This document shows, piece by piece, positions 1 to 10,500 of a stretch of DNA of 64,000 nucleotides. Source of the DNA: Scleroderma bovista (lineage: Eukaryota; Basidiomycota; Agaricomycetes; Boletales; Sclerodermataceae); assembly GCA_037178675.1 (NCBI GenBank), contig JAYMGJ010000406.1:1-64000 (forward strand), given 5' to 3'. The notes under the pieces are model-generated. The model was not told the DNA's origin. It did no database searches and saw only the letters and a program-made list of their open reading frames with translations. The position numbers were made by a program, and so were the translations under genes. Positions within the stretch are counted from its first letter, which is position 1. Every line of letters begins with the position of its first letter.

Positions 1-3000
1 GAATCCATCACTTGTCATACTTGCTGACATTCCCAGCGGGGAGAGCATAGCATCGAGAATGAATTGAAATTCAGCAGCAATCCAGGCTTTATTTTTCACG
101 ATTCCTGTGGATTTGAAGCTGGGAGTGTGGAAGAATTCAACAAGATGAAAGACTTTGTGCTGGACCGGGCGACCACATCACACTTGAAGAAACGGATCCA
201 TGCTATTTGGCAAGTGCATTTTGTGTCTTTCAAAGGAGGTTGTTGCTCATAAGAATTACCATGTGATACAGGTATTGCATCCCTGTAACTGATTACAACA
301 GACCTATTGGTGGCTGCAGAGATAAAATTCTTTCAGGAATGTGATACAAAGAAAGGTATGTAAATTCATGACTGCATGCTTTCTAGTTCATCATATTTTT
401 AGTTCCTGTCCTTGTATTGTTGACAAAGCTTGACACCCTGGAGTCTAATGCTTACAATGAACTCAAGAATGAAGGATGTTCAAAGGAGGAAGCAAGGAAA
501 TTGAGAAGTGAACGTGCACAACAAATGTTGGAGAGGCTACAAGTTCAAATAGAAAGTGAACTAGGGATGACTCAATTCCCTCCTAAAAACTATGTTCAGT
601 TGACTAGTAAGTATAGCCTGCTGAAAATTGCAGTCATAGTCCTAATGTTTGCAGGCATGCATGAAGATAATGCTGACTGTGGACCTCTTTTGGAAAAGAC
701 TGCAACTGCACTGGATGAAGTGGCCTTGCAACTGCTTCTGGTAACTACCCAGCAAACTAATCTGCACCTTTGCATTGAATGGGCTGTAAAAATGTAGGTG
801 ATGATATTAAACTGGAAATTTATGGAAAACTAATGTTGAATAGTGCAATATGGGAGGTTATCTGTGCACAGGATTGTTCAGTGGCATTAGAGACATTGCT
901 TGTTCTGTGGTTTCCACATACAAAGGTATGTTGCATTGCATGGTGATGAAAATACATCAGAACATTGATATTACCAAAAGTTTGTGAGTACATAAATGCC
1001 TTTTAAATTGATGCCTTGCATAATTCTGATTATTCCTCATAGTTGGTGAGCTGTTTTATCTGCAGTCATCTAGAATGTCTCTGAAAATCCTCTTCTGCAT
1101 TGGTGGCTCTGCTCACTTGATAGCTTGTGAGTAACTTATTTACACCTACAAATGCATATCTTTGATTGGTTATCATCTTTTCTTGACAGTTTGTAAGTGT
1201 TGTGTCTCAAGTGCACCTGAAAGTCCTATGACTTGCTTGATAGGATGTGAGTCACTTGTGACAAACGCACTTGCAATGTCTGATGGTTCTGTTCTGCTGG
1301 TGATCTGTACTAAACAGGAGGTGAGCATTAGTGCTCAAGTGGTCCTGCAAGCCCTGATGATGGTTCTCTTGTCTGGATTTCTTGATAGGATGTGAGTTGC
1401 CTCATCACAGGTGCACTTGCACATCATGGCTTTAGTAACCTTATTCCATTGGGCATTGGGTTGGCTTTACAGTATGTGAGTTGCTTGATTTCAAATCATC
1501 TTACAATGTATCTGTCTTGCTGATGATCTCATTGATTTGGTAGCCTGTAAGCTGCTGATCACAAGCACATCTAGATTGTCTAACAATGATAATTGTACAA
1601 ACATATCAGAATGTGGGGTATTTGATTGCAAGTGTGCATCTGAAATATCTCTAACCATCATCTTTGTGGATAACTATACCCACTTGATAGGTTGTAAGTG
1701 ATGTCAAATTCACATGTAATGCCCTGCTGATGACCCCACTTCTTTTCTAGGTTGTGAGTTACTTGCTTCAAGTGCACTCAAAAGTCCTGATAAATATGTC
1801 CTGCTGTAATTTTTATGCACTTAGTATGCAGTGAGTCACTCCACCTTGTTTCAAGTGTGCACCTACAATCTTTCTGATGTCCTTGATGCTCTTGTTTACC
1901 TGACAGAATGTAAGTTGCTTGATCTCATATGACACAATATTTAATTCTGACATTCCTTTATTGCTGATTGGACTGACTTAATAGCATGTGAGTTACCACA
2001 TGGATGCCTGCCATAATACTGTCAATTCTCCCTTACTGGTTATCCTATTCTGTTAACAGGAGGTGAGTTACTTCATCTCACATTTATATGATCAATATTT
2101 ACTGATGTTTTTCAGGATGTAGGTTGCTTGTTGTCAAATAAATCCACAATTTTGCTTACAGCTATATCCCATGGCTGGTGGTTTTAACAGATTGTGAGAC
2201 ACATGATCATAAATGCATACCTGTGTTTATTCTGTCACCTTATGATTCTGCTCACTTGTCAGCTTGTGAGTTGGTTGACCTTCAGAGTGCCAAAATATCT
2301 CTAACAATCTCAATCATTTGGTGGTTTGCCTTAACTGATAGTGGGTGAGATTCTTCCATGAAATGTACTTGAAATGCATATGACAATGCCATACTATTGC
2401 TGTTACTTCTAGAATGTGAGTTGCCTGACCTCAAGTATAGTTTCTAACATTTCAATTCTGCTGATGGCCTGGCTCAACAGAAGGTATGTTTGTTTTCAAG
2501 TACATGTGCTAAATATAATTGGGCCCTCATAATGCTGTTCTATTGATGACACAGCTTGTATGTTGTTTTATCTCAAGTCTGATTAAATTCCCTCTGAAAG
2601 TTCTTCTCTGCTGTTAATCTGGCTTCTGAGATAGTATGTGAGTCTTGATGTCAACTATAAATATGCACAACATCTCACTCTGACATCTTACTTCAATGGC
2701 AAGGGGGTGAGTTAGCTTATCTGAAGCACAAATGCCATGCTTCTAACACTTCCATCTTGTTGATGGTTTATACTCACTTGAAAGATTGTGAGTTACCATT
2801 GCTACTAGTACCATACAATGATAAGGTCCTATTATACACATGACAGTGTGTGAGTTTATGAACTTTCAATGTAACTGAATTATCCCTAATATGTGATTTG
2901 GGTAGGATGTGAGTTGTTCAGTCTCATTTGACAATTTGATTCTGATTCTGATCTGGCTTTGGTAGCATGTGAGTTGTTCAGTCTCATTTGACAATTTGAT

Positions 3001-5488
3001 TCTGATTCTGATCTGGCTTTGGTAGCATGTGAGTTGTTCAGTCTCATTTGACAATTTGATTCTGATTCTGATCTGGCTTTGGTAGGATGTGAGTTGTTCA
3101 GTCTCATTTGACAATTTGATTCTGATTCTGATCTGGCTTTGGTAGGCTGTGAGTTGTTCAGTCTCATTTGACAATTTGATTCTGATTCTGATCTGGCTTT
3201 GGTAGGCTGTGAGTTGTTCAGTCTCATTTGACAATTTGATTCTGATTCTGATCTGGCTTTGGTAGGCTGTGAGTTGTTCAGTCTCATTTGACAATTTGAT
3301 TCTGATTCTGATCTGGCTTTGGTAGGCTGTGAGTTGTTCAGTCTCATTTGACAATTTGATTCTGATTCTGATCTGGCTTTGGTAGGCTGTGAGTTGTTCA
3401 GTCTCATTTGACAATTTGATTCTGATTCTGATCTGGCTTTGGTAGGCTGTGAGTTGTTCAGTCTCATTTGACAATTTGATTCTGATTCTGATCTGGCTTT
3501 GGTAGTATGTGAGTTGTTCAGTCTCATTTGACAATTTGATTCTGATTCTGATCTGGCTTTGGTAGTATGTGAGTTGTTCAGTCTCATTTGACAATTTGAT
3601 TCTGATTCTGATCTGGCTTTGGTAGGCTGTGAGTTGTTCAGTCTCATTTGACAATTTGATTCTGATTCTGATCTGGCTTTGGTAGTATGTGAGTTGTTCA
3701 GTCTCATTTGACAATTTGATTCTGATTCTGATCTGGCTTTGGTAGGCTGTGAGTTGTTCAGTCTCATTTGACAATTTGATTCTGATTCTGATCTGGCTTT
3801 GGTAGGCTGTGAGTTGTTCAGTCTCATTTGACAATTTGATTCTGATTCTGATCTGGCTTTGGTAGCATGTGAGTTGTTCAGTCTCATTTGACAATTTGAT
3901 TCTGATTCTGATCTGGCTTTGGTAGCATGTGAGTTGTTCAGTCTCATTTGACAATTTGATTCTGATTCTGATCTGGCTTTGGTAGCATGTGAGTTGTTCA
4001 GTCTCATTTGACAATTTGATTCTGATTCTGATCTGGCTTTGGTAGGCTGTGAGTTGTTCAGTCTCATTTGACAATTTGATTCTGATTCTGATCTGGCTTT
4101 GGTAGGCTGTGAGTTGTTCAGTCTCATTTGACAATTTGATTCTGATTCTGATCACATTTTAATAGAATGTATGTTATTCAGTCTCCATAATGTTTTTTTG
4201 ACACTTCAATTCTTATCATGGTTTTCCTCACATAATAGCAAGTAAGTTTTTTTCTTCATTCAAAATACCATTTGCTTGTGGCCACTGTATTTCATTGATG
4301 GTAACTATCATGATAGGATGTGAGTTACTTTTTTGAAGCACAGATGCAATTGGGTCAATAATATTTCTTGCTATTCTCTCAATTGACAGCTTGTGAGTTG
4401 CATGATCTGCAGTTTGTATATGTATTGCTGATATTTCTCAAAAATCATTTCTGCTTGGTGATATAAATGGCACAATAGAAAGTAAGTTACCCTTGAGTGC
4501 ATTGCTATTTCCCTGACATACTAATGATGTACCACATCAGCATGTGAGTCAATTGATCTTAACTGTATCTATTTTTGATGATCTCATCTGGCATTCTGTT
4601 CATTTGATAGGCAGTGAGTCACATGCTCTGAGCTGTCATTACTAGTAGGGTACCTCATAACCTTTTGCATTTCAGTTGGTAGGTTGTGTCATTGTACATG
4701 CTCACTCCAAATGCCCATTTCCTTATACCAGGATGTATGTATACCATCTGTTTACAATTCTGGTAATATCTTAAATGTTATGGATATCACTTCCTATAAT
4801 AGCAAGTGAGTCATCAGCCACTATCATTATGTGACATCTTTCTAATGTATTCACATTTCTAGAATGTATGCAATTATTCAGATGTTATTGTTTCCATTCC
4901 AGCTTACCCACCAATTATGTAGCTGGTGTGTCTTCAACCCCTTTCTTAAGGAATGTCAATGTTTTCAACCCAAGACCATGTTCTTTATGATCCATCTAGT
5001 TGGTAAATTCAAGACCTACATCAATTATATCAATACTAAATTTTATATTAGGAGGTCAAGCCTGAACATTCACAATGGAAGAATGTGGAAGCAATTCTGA
5101 AGCAATTATTTTTCTCAGAAAACTGCTGCTTCAGGATCAGCCACTCATATTATCACACAATATGCAATTGGTAATGTCCATTTACTATTTTGATTTTCCT
5201 TTTCTTATTATTACATGTTGTGCAGCAATATTAATTGTACTTGAATATTCCTTCTTTCTGCAGCATGATTCAATGCATCTGAAAGATGCTTTGGAATCTG
5301 CAGTGACAGAGTACAATAAGTCTGGAGCCCAAATGACTGTCAAAACAGCCATTTCAGCCACTATTCCCAGTGCAAAACCACCCCAATCAGCCAAAGATGA
5401 CTTCTGCAAGAAGATCATCAACATCACCCTGAACCACTTGATGTGTAAGGGACACTGCTTTCAATTCAACCAGAACTCTCATTACTAA
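1..5488 (+). CDS. G-domain GTPase gene, 3' part, with a microexon/intron array
   Basis: The gene is cut by the left edge; the P-loop is outside the window. It matches the large Agaricomycete family of AIG1/Era-like G-domain proteins (family knowledge). The G3 motif reads HDSCGFEAG (from about 96) and the G4 motif reads LLTKLD (about 418-435). A conserved block follows (HEDNADC, LLLVTTQQ), then WFPH at about 911. Introns: 210-271 (GC donor), 356-402, 607-654, then the array 926-5051 (separate entry). The last exons begin at 5052, with an intron at about 5170-5224 just before a hydrophobic, probably membrane-spanning segment (AILIVLEYSFF). The C-terminus ends at the stop at 5486-5488. Three single-base frame breaks are visible, near 318 (extra G), 790-795 (A run one short) and 5105-5115 (T run one long). 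Two of the three are in homopolymer runs, so they may be assembly errors or real decay. Local composition is AT-rich, unlike the rest of the window. Confidence 0.75.
926..5051 (+). repeat. array of ~62 intron-like units separated by single-codon microexons
   Basis: Between a phase-0 donor (AAG|GTATGT at 926) and a phase-0 acceptor (TAG ending at 5051), I count 61 places where an acceptor AG is followed by exactly 3 nt and then a donor-like GT, mostly GTGAGT, GTAAGT or GTATGT. One exception, at 1825, has 6 nt. Triplet starts run 981, 1043, 1124, 1190, 1244, 1318, 1389 and so on to 4803, 4863, 4923, 5000. Spacing between them is 54-89 nt, and exactly 60 nt in the central block. Units carry CTGAT/CTGAC-like branch sites and usually end in TTGATAG or similar. 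The diverged units still share a loose consensus, so they descend from one amplified unit. None of the 62 in-frame triplets is a stop. Either this is one 4.1 kb intron full of decoy sites, or a run of single-codon exons or recursive splice points. The spacing rule is seen directly; the function is inference. Confidence 0.8.
2906..4168 (+). repeat. homogenised 60 bp tandem block inside the array
   Basis: Twenty-one triplets sit 60 bp apart from 2906 to 4106, with the next at 4166. The 57 nt intron-like parts that follow each of the first 20 triplets look identical to each other. They begin GTGAGTTGTTCAG, contain TTCTGATTCTGATCTGG and end TTTGGTAG. The 21st begins the same way and diverges at its 3' end. 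All variation falls on the 3 nt between acceptor and donor. In order these are GAT, CAT, CAT, GAT, GCT six times, TAT twice, GCT, TAT, GCT twice, CAT three times and GCT twice, with AAT at 4166. Because 60 is divisible by 3, two reverse-strand frames stay open across the block; these are not believed to be genes. Confidence 0.95.
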
Positions 5489-6019
5489 TAAATATGACTA
5501 GCTTCAAAGCTCTCCAGCTGAGCTATGTGCTGGTTGAAAACTACTAGTTACTGGCAAATATAACACCCCAGCCTTGCCTACTACCCAAGATCAATGGACT
5601 TGTGCCATAACCACTGTGTATGCTGTATTGAAACACCTTGTATGTGCCCCTAGTACATAAAACCCCAATTTGTTGGTTTCGCATGGATTCCACCTTGGTG
5701 GTACGATGAGTCTTAACCACCACTGTTGCAGCCAGTAATCTAGTCGATTATCTTCTTTAGTAGTCCACCTAATAGGGGCTTACTAATTAGAGAGTTCTCA
5801 GAGTGACCCAATGTCACTCAGAGCGTCGGTCGACATACTCGCATCAAAACTCGCCTAACAGTGTTCGCATCGTCTTGTGATGTGTTCGAGAATGTCCTCA
5901 ACCACCCGTGCAGCAAGTCGGCACGGTGACCACTCTGTTTGTCGCTCTAAGCCCATAGACATATGTGCATTCAAAGTACTAGTAGGCCCTTCCCTGTCGT
6001 CCCGGCGCGCTCATTGACA
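5489..6019. other. spacer with no recognised gene
   Basis: AT-rich sequence continues to about 5800, then composition shifts to the GC level seen in the rest of the window. No convincing coding frame or repeat was recognised here. Confidence 0.6.
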
Positions 6020-6925
6020 AACGACGCGTATTGCAGTCGTGGGTAGCAACGGCCGTGGCACGGTTGGCAAAAGCACCGTCGCAAATGCATTTTCTCTAAG
6101 ATGACCGGTTCATTTGTATGCCCCACAGATCTCGCAGTTTCTCTCGCCATGCAGGAGCCCACGTCGCCTGGACAGCGTATATGTATGGGCGTGATATACT
6201 TGTGCCGTCTGTGCCAACACTGATGGGTCTTCGACACACCGACGAGCCGCCGTTGACATCTGGTATGCCCCTACTTCTCCCCCCCCCCACATCCTGACCA
6301 ACTGAGCCCTTGTTTTCAGCGAGTGCGATCATTCCCATCACCAGCCATGCGAACCGGCCATGTCCATAGGCTACCTCCTTCCCAAGTCTGCGCCAGGTCC
6401 GTCACGCCAAGGTGTATAGCAGTTACTATTTGAAGTGGACTGGCGCGATGGTGGAGAGGGTTCTGGACTAGATGTGCGCCAATTCACAAGGTTGGTATGC
6501 TTTAATGCAATGTGTTTTCCAATAGGCAGTGCGGTGATTTCCTCTACGTCTCAGGATGTTGCTTTGACGGACGTCCACTGGGGTAATCCATGTTTTGCAA
6601 AGTCGCCGTACCGGTGCGTGATGTACACGTTGCTGTATTTCCTGCATCTTAGTACCGCATTGAACGATTACAGGAATGATCCTGAATCAGTCGTATTTTG
6701 TCTGCCCCTCTTGTGCCACCCCCCACTACTACCTCTTCGGATCGCCGACAGCCTTTTGCTCCATTGCTGCCTCGCTCGATGTTCTCGTCCTGGGTGAATT
6801 GCCCCTCGTGAAGGGTGTCAGTCTGGGCGGAGATAATAGCATGCCCTATGTGCTTACCTCAAGCAAGGAGCAGGGGGGGAGGAGGATAATGCAGGTAGGC
6901 GAGACATCATGCAAGAGATAACAGG
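6020..6925 (+). pseudogene. decayed NUBPL/Ind1-type (Mrp/NBP35) P-loop ATPase
   Basis: Family members load Fe-S clusters into mitochondrial complex I (established knowledge). Fragments in different frames follow the family order. A P-loop-like GTVGKSTVANA lies near 6050. A block ending VPTLMGLRHTDEPPLTS (to about 6260) is followed by a plausible intron to about 6319. Then come IIPITSH and, in another frame, MSIGYLLP; VDWRDGG with GLDV near 6470; VALTDVHWG near 6560; and a C-terminal block with SYFVCPSC, LFGSPTAF, LGELPLVKGVSLGGD and a final frame to about 6920. The reading frame changes several times, and expected segments, including the middle ATPase core, are degraded. A relic rather than a working gene is the simplest reading. 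An intact copy elsewhere is expected but cannot be seen here. Confidence 0.7.
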
Positions 6926-7557
6926 AACAGTATGGCAAGCATTGAAGGAAAAATTAATTGTCGCTCAGATCCTGATGCGAAAAGTACGGGAATTGGTGCT
7001 GTTCGTGCTCCCGGGTCTTATTCTGCGCCGTTTTCCATTGGTCGCTGACCATTATGTACGCTCCTGAACTGATGTTGCTTGGCTTCGGAGCAGGAAATCC
7101 CTTTGTATGCCAATAAGACTTGGACATACTGATCATTACCAACGGCAAGGAGCGCCATCTGGGTGACTGGATTGCTAGATCTTGCGTAAGACGCTTGTGA
7201 CTCCACAACCTAATGCGTATAAAATAATCTTAGTGCCGCAGCTGGTTTGGGCCTCGAGAAGGCATACGATCTTTGTGACACCGCTGTCCTGGATTTCAAA
7301 ATGGCTTAGTGCGGGGGGACCATAACAAACCCCAGTGAAGTCTGTGATCGGTTGTGTATAAGATACAGGTCGTCAAGCTAGTGTACAGTATGCGTGCAAG
7401 ATATCATTGTTGAGTGAATAGGTTAGATCGAAACATATACTTTTGGTTCTCCCTGCTGATGGCCCATAAATCATTAAAATAAAAGCATACTACCGCGTTC
7501 GTCCATTCTTGGATCCTGCCGGCCAATGAAACCAGTCGATGTAAAATATTATAGGGT
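6926..7557. other. spacer downstream of the NUBPL relic and the PPR gene
   Basis: Short overlapping reverse-strand frames at about 6954-7208 do not resemble a family I know. The rest up to the PPR stop codon shows nothing supportable beyond likely 3' untranslated sequence. Confidence 0.5.
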
Positions 7558-10500
7558 TCACTGTGGTTGTGAGGCAGGTGACTGTACCCAGGGCGAAACA
7601 GAGTCGTCGAGCATGATTCCGCGTATCCTCTCATACACTGCCTCTGGGAATCGTCTGTGGACATAGGCATGAGTAAGACCGTATATGTCCTTCTAGCGGA
7701 CTGCCACGTACCTTTCTTGTAGCCGGTGTAGGAGAGCGACGGCGAGATCGCGATTCCCATTACCAAGTTCAGCACGGAACATGGCTTCCCACGTCGATGG
7801 CTGCAACGAAAAGAGCCATCAGAACGGAGCAACTCATTTGTTTAGTCGAAACCGACGTACCTCTCTGTACGAGGGCCCAGGCGATAACAGGGGAGAGCTG
7901 GATGCGGAATTGTGAGGGACGTGGTTGTTGGGAGCAGCAACGCCGCTAGGCGGATCCTCTAAGCTCTCAAATACCCTCCGTGCCTCCTCGATATCGCCTG
8001 CAGCGGCGTAGCCCTTGATCAACAGGTTCGCAATGTACGCCGTCATGTGCACGCCCGTCGCTTGCAGCCTTGCGAGGTAGCTAGGAACGAGATCCATACG
8101 CTTGTGCGTGACGAGTACATTGATAAGTGATTCGTAAGTGACGGCGTCTGGGAGGGTGCTACGGCGGGAGGAAGGACGCGACGAGATGGATTCGAAGATG
8201 TTAATGGCTTTGTCGAGGTCTTTGCAGACGCAGCCGTATGCGTTGATGAGCGCTGACCAGTGGGTACCTTGAAGCGCAACTTCAGTAGACGACTCGATCT
8301 GCTTGAATGTTTTTTCCATAGCCTCTACGTTGATCGGCTCTATGGTTCCATATGCATCTATCAAGAGCTGAAAGGGGTGCGTCAGAAGCATGCCACCGTA
8401 GTTCATTAAGGACCGTCACCTTGTAGGTATGCGCAGAAGGCTTGATTCCCGCCTTCAACATCAAATCATAATAATGCAACACGCGCTCCCTATCCGGCTT
8501 GGTGTGCGTGTACATCTGCATCATAGTATTGTACGGCGGGATCCGAGGCCGGAAATTGTGCTGGCTCGCCATCTCCTCGAAAAGTTGCTCGGCGGTCTGG
8601 TAATCACCTACACGGGCACACGCCGCAATGACCGCACCATACGTGATCGACGAAGGACGCAACTTGTCGTCTTTCATCTGCCGGAACAGGACCAGCGCAT
8701 GATCTGCCTTGCGTGCTTTGGCAAGCTTGGAGATGATGGTGTTATAGAGGTACACATTTGGCTTTACCCCGAGCGACAATGAGTCAGTGAAGAGGTCCAG
8801 TGCATTGGATGTGTCGTCAGTGGTGTCACGCATACACTCAATAAGAGATCCGAATGCGTCAGGAGAGGGGACGCCGCCAGCTGCGGTGATGCGGTCGCGG
8901 TGCATATAAGCGGCCTCCATATCACCGGCGTGAGCATGCGCGACGATCATCTGGTCCTCGATCTGGAACCACGCCTCGGTCTGCCAGGCGGGGTTGGCGA
9001 AGAAATAAGGCGAAAAGAGGACTTGTTGGGCAATGGAATAGACCGATTCGAGCGCAGGGATGTCGTGTGTGCGGCCAAGGCCGTTGATGAGGCGGCCGAG
9101 GACAATGGGGTGAGGGTACCTTGTGGAATCCGCCGATAAAGCTGATTGGAGGCGCGCGTAGCCATCATGCACAGTGAGCGAACGATGCGTTGGAGACCAT
9201 TCGTCGACGTGGCGACTGAGTTCGGAGTCGATGATGACCTGTGCAGGGGGAGGGGACACGGCGACAGACGGTGGGGTGGGGGTGGGGGTGGGAGAACGAG
9301 GTTTAGAGCGATGAAGGTGAGGTAGGTCTCCGAACAAAAGGTCGACTATTTCACCATCGTCAGTTGCGTAGAGCGCCTCTGCGACAGCTGTGAGTACTCC
9401 ATCCGACACACGGGTCACCTGGCTAATGGCGTCAGCGGTATTTATTGCTTGGAGTAACCCTGCGAGGGACTGGTATGCACACCCCTGGAAAAGGTCGTCG
9501 TGCGAGAGTTGAGTGGGAAGCACGAGAGCGCAAGACAACAGGATCTCGTAGTCGTTCGTCGTCAGTGACCGTTTTGCCTCCTTCGGAGCAACGATGTAGG
9601 CATGAAGGTGATACGGAGCCATCAAAGGCGTCGGGACCACACCCTCGGATACAGTGTACCGCATTAGTTCTACAGTCTCCAAGAGAGGTTCCTGAGACGA
9701 GGAAACAACCGCCTCAAGAGCGAGCGGGACGACATTGGTGAGGAGGTGTGAGGAAATCCTGGCCGCGGATTTATCATCCTCCGTCAACGATTTTCCGATC
9801 ACCGCCGACTCCTCGGCCACCAATGTCTTCGCTAGCTTCCACGCCTGCTCAGCCATTCCAAAACGCACGAAGTGATGGTATAAGCGGGTCAGATTATTCG
9901 AGCACTCTGCGATGTGAAGGATATAGGGCAAGATGTCCTTGTTAGGTGAGATTTGTTGCGCAACAAACGCAAGTGAGGAGCGAGCGAGTTCCTCGTCGTC
10001 CAGCAAAACTGCTTGCTCCAGGAAACGCACGTTGGCATCAAGTACTATTGACCGTAGGGACTTGGAGTCCAACTTGTCTTTGGGGGCACATTCAACCAGA
10101 GTTTCGAATAACTTGTTGAGATCGTGGATGCGAGATTTGTCCGAGGTAGATGCTTGTGAGAGTGCGTCAAGCATCACATTCCAAGTTGTTTGGTCTGGTC
10201 GCGTCGGTTCAGGAGTAGAAACGAATGAGTCATGGGCCGCGGTAGGCTGTAGAAGCAGGCGATTGAACCAAGAGAGCGCAGTGGCAATGTCTGGCTCGGG
10301 TGGCGATCCGGATGCGGTGTTTGGGGTTGGATTGCAGAAGCCGTTGATGATGGTCGTGAATGTCGACGATGCAGGACTTGGAATGACAGTCTTTTCCGCT
10401 GCAGGAATTAATGGGTGAGCTATAAATTCGAAGCACGGGGAATTAAATACCTTGGGTATCAGTGCTTTTGGCGTCCATCATGGTCTCGAGGAGACGCAGA

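Noticed and set aside
2866..4155. Two long reverse-strand frames made of a 20-residue repeat
   Set aside because: The 60 bp unit is a multiple of three, so frames stay open by arithmetic. Two overlapping frames are equally open, and the forward strand holds the host gene.
2906..4168. CRISPR-like array
   Set aside because: The repeat is 57 nt with 3 nt between copies, not spacer-sized. The DNA is eukaryotic, and the repeat has splice signals instead.
6954..7208. Small reverse-strand gene
   Set aside because: Two frames are open over the same bases and neither resembles a known family. The length is close to chance expectation.
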